Of a stretch of DNA of 64,000 nucleotides, positions 29,230-61,750 are shown piece after piece. Under the pieces are notes generated by a model, which saw nothing but the letters and a program-made list of their open reading frames with translations, was not told the origin of the DNA and searched no databases. Every line of letters begins with the position of its first letter. Positions within the stretch are counted from its first letter, which is position 1. The translations under genes and the position numbers were made by a program. Source of the stretch: Physella acuta (taxonomy: Eukaryota > Mollusca > Gastropoda > Physidae); contig NW_026732360.1 of assembly GCF_028476545.1 (NCBI RefSeq), positions 37,501 through 101,500 of the forward strand. Reading direction: 5' to 3'.

Positions 29230-29494
29230 CTAATTCCTGTGATCCTGGACGTCTGGATCCCGAAATGTCGACACAATTCTGGTATCACGACAGATCCGAA
29301 ACACTTGCCCTGATCTGAGTGTAGTCGCACGGGGACGCATTGGTGTATTGGTGCGTGTCTGCCTCCATCCTAGGCCAGTCACATCGTCGCCGCAACAGCT
29401 GCAGGCAGCGGTCTGGTCCCTGGTGACCGTTGTGGCCCAGAAGAGTACCCCATGTTGTAGTTGTTTGAGGATAACGCCATAACGCACGGTGTAA
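29230..29494 (-). other. GC-rich 3' region of the Ig gene with a shifted open frame
   Basis: This block is far richer in GC than its surroundings and is open on the minus strand in another frame for ~90 residues. It could be 3' UTR or an alternative last exon; a weak AG at 29511-29512 has the right phase. I do not call it as coding. Confidence 0.4.
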
Positions 29495-49312
<19,818 letters not shown>

Positions 49313-49575
49313 TGTAGGAAAATGTTCAGTGCAGCAGTAGATCAACAGGAACTCTAAGATGATATACTTACCGAAGTCTTGTAGGATGATTTTCAGTGTA
49401 GCAGTAGATAAACAGGAATTTCTATTGTGACTTAGCGAACAACTTTCAGTGCAGCAGTAAATCAACAGGAATTTCTATGAACAATTTTCAGGGCAGCAGT
49501 AAATCAACAGGAATTTCTATGAACAATTTTCAGGGCAGCAGTAGATAGACAGTAACTCCTAGGGAACTCTCGATC
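49313..49575 (-). repeat. 5' UTR of the Ig gene, with tandem repeat units
   Basis: Five copies of a unit containing (plus strand) 'GCAGCAGTAAATCAACAGG'. The three nearest the promoter are spaced exactly 42 bp (49451, 49493, 49535); two older copies are at ~49331 and ~49400. A CGGTAAGTAT donor-like site at ~49370 (minus) suggests an optional UTR intron. Confidence 0.7.
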
Positions 49576-49603
49576 TGATTGCGCCCAATGAATCCTAGGA
49601 GCC

Positions 49604-49613
49604 CGTTTATATA
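49604..49613 (-). promoter_or_regulatory. TATA box of the Ig gene
   Basis: TATATAAACG on the minus strand, about 295 bp upstream of the ATG. Transcription would start near 49575. Confidence 0.6.
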
Positions 49614-49689
49614 GCTCTACCTGGTGCAAATTAATTACACGCGCTTTGTGGTGGGGCTTGAAAACCATTGCAATTAATTAGGTTGCGCA

Positions 49690-50115
49690 TGCGCGTTAGG
49701 AGAGAGAGGGTTGAGGATGGGTTGAGGGGAGGGGTGAGGGGAGGGTTGGGGAGGTGTGAGAGGGAGGTTGGGGGAGGTGTGAGAGGGAGGTTGGGGGAGG
49801 TGTGAGAGGGGGGTTGGGGGAGGTGTGAGAGGGGGGTTGGGGGAGGGTTGAAGAGAGGGTTGAGGGTAGAGTTGTGGGGAGGTTTGAGGGGAGGGTTGAG
49901 GGAGGTGTGAGAGAGGGGTTGGGGGATGGTTGAAGGGAGGGTTGAAAGGATGTGTGAGGGGAGGGTTGGGTGGAGGGTTGGGGAGGTGTGAGTGGAGGGT
50001 TGGGTGAAGGGTTGAAAGGAGGGGTTAAAAGGAGGGTTGGGAGGAGGGTTGAGGGGAGGGTTGAGGGGAGGTTTGGGGGAGGGTTGGGGGAGGGTTGATG
50101 AGAGGGTTGAAAAGA
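49690..50115 (+). repeat. G-rich minisatellite (GGGTTGAGGGGAGG-like)
   Basis: About 425 bp of GAGGGTTGGGGGAGGTGTGA-type units with almost no C on the + strand. It lies directly upstream of the Ig gene promoter. Open minus frames are proline-rich artefacts. Confidence 0.9.
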
Positions 50116-50185
50116 ACTGCAATTAAAAATCGCTTTGTGGTGGGGGTTAAATAGAAGGGCCATATATAGAATTGAATAGTTAGAG

Positions 50186-51262
50186 TATGGTAGAATATAG
50201 TAGGTTAGAGTAGGTTAGAGTAGGTTAGAGTAGGTTAGAGAAGGGTAGAGTAGGTTAGAGTAGGTTAGAGTAGGGTAGAGAAGGGTAGAGTAGGTTAGAG
50301 TAGGTTAGAGTAGGTTAGAGTAGGTTAGAGTAGGGTAGAGTAGGTTAGAGTAGGGTAGAGTAGGGTAGAGAAGGGTAGAGTAGGGTAAAGTAGGGTAGAG
50401 TTGGGTAGAGTAGGTTAGAGTAGGTTAGAGTAGGTTAGAGTAGGTTAGAGTAGGTTAGAGTAGGGTAGAGTAGGGTAAAGTAGGGTAGAGTAGGGTAAAG
50501 TAGGGTAGAGTTGGGTAGAGTAGGTTAGAGTAGGTTAGAGTAGGTTAGAGTAGGGTAGAGTAGGGTAGAGAAGGGTAGAGTAGGTTAGAGTAGGGTAGAG
50601 TAGGGTAGAGAAGGGTAGAGTAGGTTAGAGTAGGGTAGAGTAGGGTAGAGAAGGGTAGAGAAGGGTAGAGTAGGGTAAAGTAGGGTAGAGTAGGTTAGAG
50701 TAGGTTAGAGTAGGGTAGAGTAGGGTAGAGAAGGGTAGAGTAGGGTAAAGTAGGGTAGAGTAGGTTAGAGTAGGTTAGAGTAGGGTAGAGTAGGGTAGAG
50801 AAGGGTAGAGTAGGGTAGAGTAGGTTAGAGTAGGGTAAAGTAGGGTAGAGTAGGTTAGAGTAGGTTAGAGTAGGGTAGAGTAGGGTAGAGAAGGGTAGAG
50901 TAGGTTAGAGTAGGGTAGAGTAGAGTAGGGTAGAGTAGGGTAAAGTAGGGTAGAGTTGGGTAGAGTAGGTTAGAGTAGGTTAGAGTAGGTTAGAGTAGGG
51001 TAGAGTAGGGTAGAGTAGGGTAGAGAAGGGTAGAGTAGGGTAAAGTAGGGTAGAGTTGGGTAGAGTAGGTTAGAGTAGGTTAGAGTAGGTTAGAGTAGGG
51101 TAGAGTAGGGTAGAGAAGGGTAGAGTAGGGTAGAGTAGGGTAAAGTAGGTTAGAGTAGGGTAGAGTAGGGTAGAGTAGGTTAGAGTAGGTTAGAGTAGGT
51201 TAGAGTAGGGTAGAGTAGGGTAGAGTAGGTTAGAGTAGGGTAGAGTAGGGTTGAGGAGGAGT
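50186..51262 (+). repeat. 10-bp satellite TAGAGTAGGK
   Basis: About 107 units of TAGAGTAGGG, TAGAGTAGGT and TAGAGAAGGG. Blocks of ~120-160 bp recur with the same order of variants, so longer segments have been duplicated. Confidence 0.96.
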
Positions 51263-51691
51263 GGGAAGGTTAGCTTTGAGTAGGGTAAAACAAACTGAAT
51301 GAGAATAAACTACGATGTATTTTGGGCAGAGAAGTAAAAAGTAGTCAAATTGTTTTGGGTACTATTGGAACAATCAGGGAAGATAATCTGAGTGTAGTAA
51401 AGACTTATCAAAATAATGCATTTGTCTCCCTTTGCATACATTTCTCCTGGTTTTTCCGAACCACGCGGTGTCCCTCACATGTTACTGTTATTACAAGCAG
51501 ATATTTCTAAATTACATTTTTCGAAAAGAAGTAGGGGCTTAGGCCTAATTTACCAAAAATAATAGAAAATAGCACATAATCACCTTTCTTATGACTAGTT
51601 TAGTTCAGCTATCAAAAAATAATTACGTCCCTAGCATTTTTATGTAAAACACTTATGTAGCAATATCATTTAGAATAACTGTTTACAATAA

Positions 51692-51771
<80 letters not shown>

Positions 51772-51950
51772 TTATATAAAGAGAGAGGGATGGGGGGGGG
51801 GAAGACACACTACATGTCCTGCGGTGCGTTGCTGCGAAGTAAGAAGAATTCCATTTAGCTCATTATGCGTGAAAGAGAAGAAATTATTTTTTTCTACACT
51901 GTTTTCATTTCTACTCTAACTTACGCTACCCCCTCTACCTTATTATTACT
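51263..51950. other. Short non-repeat gap with one (TA)n
   Basis: (TA)n at 51697-51772. The 62-residue frame at 51322 has no recognised domain. Confidence 0.4.
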
Positions 51951-51954
51951 CCGT

Positions 51955-52235
51955 TTGCTGTGTGGTTTGTTATATGGTTTGTTGTGTGGTTTTTTGTGTG
52001 TTTTTTTGTGTGGTTTGTTTTGTGGTTTGTTGTGTCGTTTGGTGTGTTGTTTGTATGGTTCGTTGTGTTGTTTGCTGTGTTGTTTGCTGTGTTGTTTGCT
52101 GTGTTGTTTGCATGTGTGTTTTTTGTGTGGTTTGTTTTGTGGTTCGTTGTGAAGTTTGTTGTGTTGTTTATATGGTTCGTTGTGTGGTTCGTTGTGTGGT
52201 TTGTTGTGTTGTTTGTATGGTTCGTTGTGTGATTT
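51955..52235 (+). repeat. GTTTGTTGTGTGGTTC minisatellite
   Basis: About 16-bp units of GTTTGTTGTGTGGTTT and GTTCGTTGTGT variants, open in all three + frames for lack of stops. Confidence 0.88.
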
Positions 52236-52757
52236 CAGCTGCCACCTTTCCTGGCCTAAAAACTTCTCTACGTTTGTGAGCCAATTTTAAATCTCTATTT
52301 GAATACCGCAGCAAGACAATTACTTCCCCTGTACTCCCCTATCCCCACCTTACACGAACTCTCCCTGACCCCCCTCAGCCCCCAATCAGCCCCCCTCTCC
52401 TAATGCCTCTAACTGCTACCAAGTGCTACATATTTTAATGAAAACAACATGGCTTGCTCACGACACGTAGCAAGTTTTATTATTGTATCGAGACTACCTG
52501 GCTGCAGGTTCAACGTGTGCAACAGATATTGCAGGGCGTTAACTGACAGCTAAATAATGAGTTCACTGCCGGGCAATTACCTCGGGTTTTTTTTAACAGG
52601 AGCCGGATGCAGGCTATGACGACACAACAGATCGCTGACTGGTAAGATTAGAACATCGCTGACGAATCGTATTTTGAATATTGAAGAGATGGTCAAGGAG
52701 TATTTCTTCTAGCAAATTTATCATCGATTCCAGCAAGAATTAATGTCTGTACATTGG
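52236..52757. other. No assigned feature
   Basis: C-rich patch at 52320-52410. At 52600-52642 a TTTAACAG/GAGCC...CTG/GTAAG pair could bound a 43-bp exon, too short to support. Confidence 0.35.
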
Positions 52758-52838
52758 CATCGCTACGTCGGGTATAACCGGTGCGGTAACTCATGGTGTC
52801 ACCTCCCCTCCCCTCTTCCACCAAAGGAAAAAAGTGTT

Positions 52839-52971
<133 letters not shown>

Positions 52972-53104
52972 TGAGTGTGATAGCTGTAAACAGTTTCACA
53001 GTTAATGGTAAAGATGTTTATCTATAGTTATTAGTATAGCTGGATGTCGCAGTATTTTCTCTTTAGTAGGTAGGTTTATGTCGTGGTGTCACCCCCCTCA
53101 CCTC

Positions 53105-53188
53105 CGCCTCACTTGTTATATTCTTAAGTCACTTGTTATATTATGAGGTCACTTGTTATATTCCATGGTCACTTGTTATATTCTTATA
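53105..53188 (+). repeat. Four units of GTCACTTGTTATATTCT
   Basis: Direct repeats of ~24 bp beginning GTCACTTGTTATATT. Confidence 0.85.
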
Positions 53189-53814
53189 CCCTCTAGTAGT
53201 AAGAAACATGAAATCTCTACCTACTTTTGGTAAAACACCGCGCCCCAGACGTCGAATTCCGAATCCCCTTACTTATAAACCTACAAAAACATCCGTTGTT
53301 TAGGTCCGCACGTTACATCTCTACTACAAAAATATACTTTCTAATTGGTTAACGAAAATTCTACTTCATTCGAATTTTTAACCCACGTATTTTCACCCCC
53401 CCCCCCCCGGTGTTATTTAAATAGATACATTTTAACCCACACCTATATTTAGGGGACGTCAAACTCGTGGGGGGGGGGTTGATCTGAATTTGTACTTTAG
53501 CAATACCCATTAAGAATACAAACTGGCAGTTCCCAAACCAGTGTTAATTGGTCACAAATCAATTTCCAGCTCTAAGCCACACGGTGAAAGCAACATCTGG
53601 ATACAATTAAACTTCTTCATTTAAAACCCGACAAAGAGAAATGGTGGAAGACTGTTTTCAATCATGGTTTTTTTAATTGTCTTTGAAACGTGAAAGCCGT
53701 TCTTTTTAATTGTTTCTTTCAGCGATTTAACAATTCTTAGAGAAATTATTTTTGTATATTTTTAACAGACAATTAGCAAGGTTGCAACGACCTAATGTGG
53801 ATTCAAAGCCTGCC
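53189..53814. other. No assigned feature
   Basis: Poly-C and poly-G runs at 53395-53408 and 53471-53480; no gene signal. Confidence 0.35.
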
Positions 53815-56455
53815 TACAAGAACTAGGTAACCAGAGCAAGAAACCGAGATCTAGATGACCAGAGCAATAAACCAAAAACACGATGATCACAGAAATAAAC
53901 CAAGAACTAGATGACCAGAGCAATAAACCAGAAATTAGATGACCAGAGCAATAAACCAAGAACTAGATGACCAGAGCAATGAATCAAGAACTAGATGACC
54001 GGGGCAATAAACCCAGAACTAGATGACCAGAGTAATAAACCAAGAACTAGATGACCAGAGCAATAAACCAGAAATTAGATGACCAGAGCAATAAACCAAG
54101 AACTAGATGACCAGAGCAATGAATCAAGAACTAGATGACCGGGGCAATAAACCCAGAACTAGATGACCAGAGTAATAAACCAAGAACTAGATGACTGTTA
54201 TGATGGATGTTTCAGAAGATATTAATTGAGTGCAGGTTGGTGCGAAAAGTATTAAAAGGAAGAGACGTATTTGTGTAGAGAGTTGGTTGCTATGAGTTTG
54301 TGTGAGGGAGCCTAATCTTGATCGTCGGTTTGAAAGGACGTGTGCTCGCCGGTATGACTCAAGTTGGGAGGTAGACTCTAGATATATATATGTAGATACA
54401 AGAATAAAGTGCAGGACAAGGTGTTATTGAGTGTGCCTCATCTCTGAGCGTCATATGCTCGTCTGACGTGAGATAGCCTTATTGATTCTTAAGGTTGTAA
54501 CCTCTCTACATGGTAGTGGAGGGACCAAGAACTAGATGACCAGAGCAATAAACCAAGAACTAGATGACAAGAGTAATATAACAAGAAATATATGACCAGA
54601 GCAATAAACCAAGAACAGGATGAACATAGCAATAAAACAAGAACTAGATGACCACACACCAAGAACTAGATGACCAGAGCAATAAACCAAAAACTAGATG
54701 ACCATAGCTATAAACCAAGAACTACTTGAATTATATGACCAGACACCAAGAACAAGATGACCAGAGTAAAAAACCAAGAAATAGATGACCAAAGCAATGA
54801 AACAAGAACTAGATAACCGTAGCAATAAACCTAGAACTAGATGACAAGAGCAATAAACCGAGATCAGGATGAAAAGAGCAATACAACAAAAACTAGATGA
54901 CCACACACAAAAGAACTAGATGACGAGAGCAATAAACTAAGAACTAGATGACCAGAGTAATAAAACAAGAACTAGATGACCAGAGCAAAAACTAAAAACT
55001 AGATAACCAGAGCTATAAACCAAGAAGTAGATGACCAGAGCAAAAAACCGAGAGCTAGATGACCCGACCCCAAGAACTATATGACCAGACAGCAAAAACA
55101 AGATTACCAAAGTAAAAAACCAAGAAATAGATGACGAAAGCAATGAAAAAGAGCTAGATGACCGTAGCAATAAACCTAGAACTAGATGAAAAGAGCAATA
55201 AATCAAGAACTAGATGACCAGAGTAATGAATACCGAGATTTAGATTAGCAATAAACCACGAACTAAATGACTAGAGCAATAAACCAAGAACTAGATGACA
55301 ATAGCAATGAATAAAGAACTAGATGACCAGAGCAAGAAACCAAGAACTAGATGACCAGAGCAATTAACCCAGAAATAAAAGACCAGAGCAATAAACCAAG
55401 AACTGGATGACCAAAGCAAAAAACCAAGAACTATATCACCAGAGCAATAAAGCTAGAACTAGTTTACCAGAGCAATAAACCAAGAACTAGATTACAAGAG
55501 TATTAAAACAATAAATATATGACCAGAGCAATAAACCGAGATCAGGATGAACAGAGCAATACAACAAAAACTAGATGACCACACACCAAGAACTAGATGA
55601 CCAGAGCAATAAGCTAAGAACTAGATGACCAGAGCTATAAACCAAGAACTAGATTACCAGAGTAATAAACAAGAACTAGATGACCAGAGCAAAAATCAAA
55701 AACCAGATGACCAGAGATATAAACCAAGAAGTAGATGACCAAAGCAATGAAACAAGAACTAGATGAACGTAGCAATAAACCTAGAACTAGATGACAAGAG
55801 CAATGAATAAAGATTTAGATGACCAAAGCAATGAATAAAGAACTAGATGACCAGTGCAAAAAAACGAGAACTACATGAGCAGTAAACCAAGAACTGGATG
55901 TCCAGAGCAATAAACCAAGAACTAGATGACCAGAGCCAGAAACCATGATTTAGATGACCAGAGCAATAAACCCAGAACTAGATGACTAGAGCAATTAATC
56001 AAGAACTTGATGACTTGTGCAATAAACCTAGAAGTAGATGACAAAAGCAATGAATAAAGAAATAGACGACCAGAGCAATAAACTAAAGAAATAGATGACC
56101 AGTGCAAAAAAAAAAACGAGAACTAGATGGGCAATAATCCAAGAACTAGAAGACCAGAGCAATTAACCAAGAACTGGAAGACCAGAGCAATAAAAAAAAA
56201 AAGAACTAGATGACCAGAGGAAAAAACTAAAGAACTAAATAACCTGTGCAAAAAACCAAGAACTAGATGACCAGACACCAAGAACTAGATTACTAGACAC
56301 CAAGAACTAGATGACCAGAGCAAGAAACCATGAACTAGATGACCATAGCAATGAATCAAGAACTAGATGACCGGAGCAATAATCCAGAACTAGATGACCA
56401 GACACCAAGAACTAGATGGCAAGAGAAATAAACCACAAACTGGATATCCAGAGCA
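53815..56455 (+). repeat. 28-bp satellite, first segment
   Basis: Units of AACTAGATGACCAGAGCAAT plus AAACCAAG, diverged ~10-20%. A five-unit block of 140 bp is duplicated exactly around 53941-54190. An LTR-like fragment interrupts at 54196-54523. Confidence 0.95.
54196..54523 (+). mobile_element. Diverged partial LTR inside the 28-bp satellite
   Basis: It starts TGTTATGATGGATG and follows the LTR at 525-926 through 'AGAGAGTTGGTTGCTATGAG', 'GGACGTGTG' and 'CATCTCTGAGCG', but lacks the LTR's last ~80 bp. A relative of the gag-only element, clearly older. A fossil fragment with no internal region. Confidence 0.75.
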
Positions 56456-56539
56456 CAGAGGCGTATCTAGGTTTTCGTTGTAGGGGGAGCGAAAAGAGCA
56501 AATAAAGGCGCCGAATTTTTAACACGTTCTATATACGTG

Positions 56540-56603
<64 letters not shown>

Positions 56604-56608
<5 letters not shown>

Positions 56609-59600
56609 GTCTCGGTCGCAAACCGTCTAACTCAAAAAAAATCGATTTTCTTTTTTTTACATAAATCAAAAGCCAATATGATTCCCCATAATGCCTGAAA
56701 ATATTAGAGAAATCTGTAGAATGATTATTGAGATATAATCATTTGAACAAACCGCCTATTATTTCTAGCGCTAAAAATCTCGGCGCAAAACAAATATCGC
56801 TATATTTGTCAGTACACTTTTGATCGGGAACGCAGTCGCACGCCGTAATCACAAAATTTTACAGCACAGCAGTCACAGTACTTATAGGTAAGGATATTTG
56901 ATTAATTATGTTCAACTATTCTATTACATTTTATCATTTTAAAGAATAATAAACAAATAGTATTTGTTTAATATAGCCTATTTCCAGATTTTCAACAACC
57001 AAACTGATTTGTTTACATTTTTTTAGGCTAACACAATGCTTTGAAACTAGATCTTCATTCTAGAATCTAAATATCAATTAAAACAATATAATTCGAATTA
57101 TATTTCCACAAGAATGTGCAATAAATTTAATAATTGTTAATTCACTACTAGCTTTAGATTGAGGGTTTAGATACGTGTTAAGAAATGTTTATATGGTAGG
57201 TTACAAAATGTTTGGCGTACATGTTTTTAGTAGATACTTTTATGATTAATTTTTCAACAGACAAGCCTATCATAACACACCAGCCTCTCTCAACATACCA
57301 GCCTCTCTCAACATACCAGCCTCTCTCAGCATACCAGCCTCTCACAACAGACCAGTCTTACCACATAACAGACCAGCCATTCTCAACAGACCAGTCTTAC
57401 CACATAACAGACCAGCCTCTCTCAACAGACCAGCCTCTCACAACATACCAGTCTTACCACATAACAGACCAGCCTCTCTCAACAGACCAGCCTCTCACAA
57501 CAGACCAGTCTTACCACATAACAGACCAGCCTCACTCAACAGACCGGCCTCTCTCAAAAGATCAGCCTCTTTCAATAGACCAACCTCTTTCAACACACCA
57601 GTCTTACCAGACTATCTTCGACATACCAGCCTCTCTCAACAAACCAGCCTCTATCAACAGACCTGCCTCTCTTAACAGACCAGTCTTACCACATAACAGA
57701 CCAGCCTCTCTCAACAGACCAGCCTCTCAACATATCAGCCTCTCTCAACCGACCAGCCTCTCTCAACAGACCAGCATCTCTCAACAGACCATCCTCTCTC
57801 AACAGACCAGCCTCTCTCAACAGACCAGCCTCTCACAACAGACCAGTCTTACCACATAACAGACCAGCCTTTCTCAACAGACCAGCCTCTCTCAACAGAC
57901 CAGACTTACAACATAACAGACCAGCCTCTCTCAACAGACCAGCCTCTCTCAAAAGATCAGCTTCTTTCAATAGACCAACCTCTTTCAACACACCAGTCTT
58001 ACCAGACTATCTTCGACATACCAGCATCTCTCAACAAACCAGCCTCTCTCAACAGACATGCCTCTCTTAACAGACCAGTCTTACCACATAACAGACCAGC
58101 CTCTCTCAACAGACCAGCCTCTCAACATATCAGCCTCTCTCAACCGACCAGCCTCTCTCAACAGACCAGCATCTCTCAACAGACCATCCTCTCTCAACAG
58201 ACCAGCCTCTCTCAACAGACCTGCCTCTCTCAACACACCAGTCTTACCACATAACAGACCAGCCTCTCTCAACAGACCACCCTCTCTCAACAGACCAGCC
58301 TCTCTCAACAGACCAGCCTCTCTCAACAGACCAGCCTCTCTCAACAGACCATCCTCTCTCAACAAACCAGCCTCTCTCAACAAACCAGCCTCTCTCAACA
58401 AACCAGCCTCTCTCAACAGACCAGCCTCTCTCAACAGACCAGACTACCACATAACAGACCAGCCTCTCTCAACAGACCAGCCTCTCTTAACAGATCAGCC
58501 TCTCTTAACAGACCAGCCTCTCTCAACATACCAGCCTCTGACAACAGATTAGCCTCTCTCAAAAGACTAGCCTCTCTCAACATATCAGTCTCTCTCAACA
58601 GACCATCCTCTCTCAACAGACCAGCCTCTCTCAACAGACCAGCCTCTCTCAACATACCAGCCTCTCTCAACAGACCAGTCTCTATCTATCAACAGACCAG
58701 CCTCTCTTGACATATCAGCCTCTCTTAACAGACCAGCCTCTCTCAACATACCAACCTCACTCGACAGACCAGCCTCTCTCAACACACCAGTCTTACCACA
58801 TAACAGACCAGCCTCTCTCAACAGACCATCCTCTCTCAACAGACCAGCCTCTCTCAACATACCAGCCTCTCTCAACAGACCAGTCTCTATCAACAGACCA
58901 GCCTCTCTTGACAAATCAGCCTCTTTCAACATATCAGTCTCTCTCAACAGACCAGTCTTACCATACAAGACACCAGCATCTGTCAACTGACAAATCGTAA
59001 AAGGCACCAGCATCTCTCAACAGACCAGCCTTTCAAAACAGACCAGTCTTAACATTAAGGCACCAGTAACTCACAAGAGACCAGTCTCTCTCAGCAGACC
59101 AGTCGTAATATACAAAAGACCAATCTCTCTCAACTGACCAATCTTACCCTCCAAGATACCAGCCTCTCTCAACAGACCATTCTTACCATACAAGAGACCA
59201 GCCTCTCTCTAAAGATTAGTCTTATCCTACAATAGACAAGCCTCTCTCAACACACCAATCCTACCATACAATACACCAGCCTTTCTCAACAGATCAGTCG
59301 TAACATACAATAGACCAGCCTCATATAACAGACATTAGACACCAACCTCTCTCAAAAAGACCAGCCTTACCATACAAGAGACCAACCGATCTCAAAAGAT
59401 TAGTCTTATCCTACAATAGACAAGTCTCTCAACACAGCGATCTTACCATACAAGACACCAGCCTTTCTCAACAGACCAGTCTCACATAACAGACAATAGA
59501 CACCAGCCTCTCTCAAAAAGACCAGTGTGTTATGTCCCATTCATAATATATCTGACAATACGGTTTCTGTTTTTACTATTATCATTCTACAAACCCAGCA

Positions 59601-60186
59601 CCCACCAGATTTAGTAAAATAAACTGTGAGAATAGAAAGATGTAATAAATAAAGCATAACGTTCAACAGTTAACAAGTTTAGTGCTAAATACAGACATAA
59701 TGAATACACTCGAAAGCGATAAAGCCATACTAAAACATCTCTATTAAAAATTAAACTGACCCCATAATGTAGAATAAACTCAAATAATTAAAATATGAGC
59801 CCAAAACTATAATCTAAATATTATGAAGTGTTAATTATAACTTAAAAACATAAACATAACTAAATCACGTTCATTGGACAAAACGAACGAACGCGGCTGA
59901 GACCGAAATTCTCGGCTCAAAACAGCTAAGTCTGCGCGCGCACAGATAGACGGTTTGCACCGAGAATTTTAGACCGAGCAAACCGTCTATCTTTTTAAAC
60001 CTGCTATAATTTTGTAAATATTAACAAAACTTTTAAAACGCTACAGTATAGTCGGTAGAGAGTTTCTTCGGAGATATCATTTTAAAAAAATTGTATTAGA
60101 GCGATCGAGAAGGAAATAATCAGTTTTTTGTCTCTCCTGTAAAATTTACATTTTCGGAGTTAGACGGTTTGCGACCGAGACCATCG
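56604..60186. mobile_element. TIR element F inserted in the (TA)n of hAT E
   Basis: Perfect 30-bp terminal inverted repeats (56604-56633 and 60157-60186, starting CGATGGTCTCGGTCGCAAAC) have (TA)n on both sides, so the duplication is probably TA. A sub-terminal hairpin GATAGACGGTTTGC...GCAAACCGTCTATC is at 59947-59993. The middle holds an 18-bp minisatellite. No transposase frame. TA target use suggests a Tc1/mariner-type or related DNA transposon. Confidence 0.82.
57270..59530 (+). repeat. 18-bp minisatellite inside element F
   Basis: Units of CTCTCTCAACAGACCAGC with a longer variant containing CAGTCTTACCACATAACAGA. Because 18 is a multiple of 3, frames of 97-215 codons stay open on both strands. 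Blocks such as 57560-57780 and 57945-58165 are near-identical larger duplications. Confidence 0.95.
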
Positions 60187-60529
60187 ATATATATATATAT
60201 ATATATACTAGTTGTATGTCATTACTTCGCTATGATGTAAAATAAATTGAAAGTAGCACTCTGAAGAAATAACAAAAAACACACAATGTAGGTCGACAAA
60301 ACAAAAATTGTATCAATCTAAACAAAAAAAAATTGTGCTAAAAAGTATATATACACACTACAACAAAAAACACTGAACGTAACACTATCTGTTTTGTAAT
60401 TCTTGTAAAAAAAACAGGTTAATTAAAAAGTCTAGTGACATTTAAGCGCAATTTCCTTATGTTATCTAAAAATAGCTCTGTCGTTGCGTAAATCAAGAGC
60501 AGGGTTAGTAAAACCATTGGTTAGTTATT

Positions 60530-60745
60530 AAAACGTTTTTTATTAATTATTTTTTTTCAGTATTTTACATGTTTTATTTACAATAGAGTTACATGACTAA
60601 AAACCATTGCGCGCCTAGCCACCGAACGTGATGTCGCAGCCTTTGAACGTGATGGCGCAGCTATTGAACGTGATGACGCGTGTGGTGTGGTTGGATAAAC
60701 AGGCCTACTAATTCGGTCCAAATTTTAATTAATTCAAAAAAAAAA
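60530..60745 (+). mobile_element. Repeat D fragment
   Basis: 'GTTATTAAAACGTTTTTTAT', 'TAAAAACCATTGCGCGCC', direct 'TGAACGTGATG' units and 'GATGACGCGTGTGGTGTGG' match the D copies after their hairpin. The left hairpin arm is absent. Confidence 0.7.
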
Positions 60746-61140
60746 TTTGTGACCGAACGAAAGGATATTTTTTTAAACTTTCTTCGGCAATATTGTTCTA
60801 AATTGTGGCAGAAATCGATTGGTAGATGTTTCAAGTCGCTAAGTGGTCTGGTTGCCGAGATATGGGCCAAAAACTGCTTCTTTTCGAGGTTTTTTGGCTT
60901 TTCCGGGAAATCCATGAAAGAAACCCGGAATTTTTATGGCCTATGTTCATCCTCGTAACTTGCTTAACATAATTGCTTTGGAACTAGTCATCGATATTGT
61001 TTCGTTGAGGAGGAGATACGACTTAAAGCTGCGGACACACATTCATCCATTTATCCATCCATCCAGAAATGACGGGTTAATAAACGCAATTCTCCAGAAT
61101 GGAAATTGCGCTAAAAAATTCTTACATAATAATTCCTGGA
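60746..61140. other. Unassigned insertion within hAT E copy 2
   Basis: Absent from E copy 1, and flanked by resumed E sequence at ~61150. Frames of 84-92 codons on both strands show no domain I recognise. (CCAT)n at ~61040-61060. Confidence 0.4.
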
Positions 61141-61750
61141 AAATTATTTAAGACAAATGAAAAAGGAGAAATAATCACTCTCTTATTATAAATATGTATA
61201 TATCTACACATTTAATTATGAATGTCAAAACAAATAAATAATTACTTAAGAATATAATGAAATTGTTTAACACTATTCGTGTTTAAAAAATGTTTTGTCT
61301 ATAATCAGAATTTAATATATCGTCATCATAAATGCTAAAGTATTACATCATAATGAAAGTTTTTAAAATCAGAGTTGGTATAAAATTCGTAAGCAAATAC
61401 ATTATATAGTTGCCTTAAACTAAACACCCCTCTTGCCAAGTGGTACTACCCGTAGAGGTTTTTTAAACATTGCAATGCATCGTAATGGTTATTTTTAGAA
61501 TGGCAAACTGATGCAGCTGTTAATACGTGTTGTAAACGTAGACACTACTAGACTAGTACAACAATGCTTAATTGCTGCATTAAAAGAAATCTTGTGATTT
61601 ACATAGATGTACCGACCAAAAATATTTTTTTAACAAATATCATTGTTTAAAACATTGAGTTTAAAAAGTTTCCAAAAAGGCGCCACTTTGCTGAAAATGG
61701 CCAGAGGGGGAGCGGCCGCTCCCCATGCTCCCCCCCTGCGTACGCTACTG

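Larger units (their letters stand above)
56456..61750 (-). mobile_element. hAT element E, copy 2 (5.3 kb), inside the 28-bp satellite
   Basis: Ends CAGAGGCGTATCTAGG and CCTGCGTACGCTACTG are flanked by a perfect 8-bp duplication CCAGAGCA (56448-56455 and 61751-61758). It follows copy 1 (37745-38696) in reverse: the (TA)n, 'AGCACTCTGAAGAAATAAC', and 60.2-60.4 and 61.15-61.75 kb. It is enlarged by element F (56604-60186), a D fragment and unassigned sequence. Confidence 0.92.

Noticed and set aside
51865-52279. Cys/Val-rich frames of 90-105 codons
   Set aside because: GTTTGTTGTGTG repeat translated in three frames.
52600-52642. Possible 43-bp exon between TTTAACAG and GTAAG
   Set aside because: Too short and without neighbouring exons of matching phase.
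53815-56455. 28-bp regularly repeated units suggesting a CRISPR array
   Set aside because: The units are contiguous with no unique spacers, and the setting is a eukaryotic genome.
57212-59013. Long open frames on both strands rich in STDQPL or REAGLL
   Set aside because: The 18-bp unit is a multiple of 3, so any stop-free frame extends through the array.
60661-60958. Frames of 84-92 codons on opposite strands
   Set aside because: Overlapping each other and a repeat D fragment, without recognisable domains.
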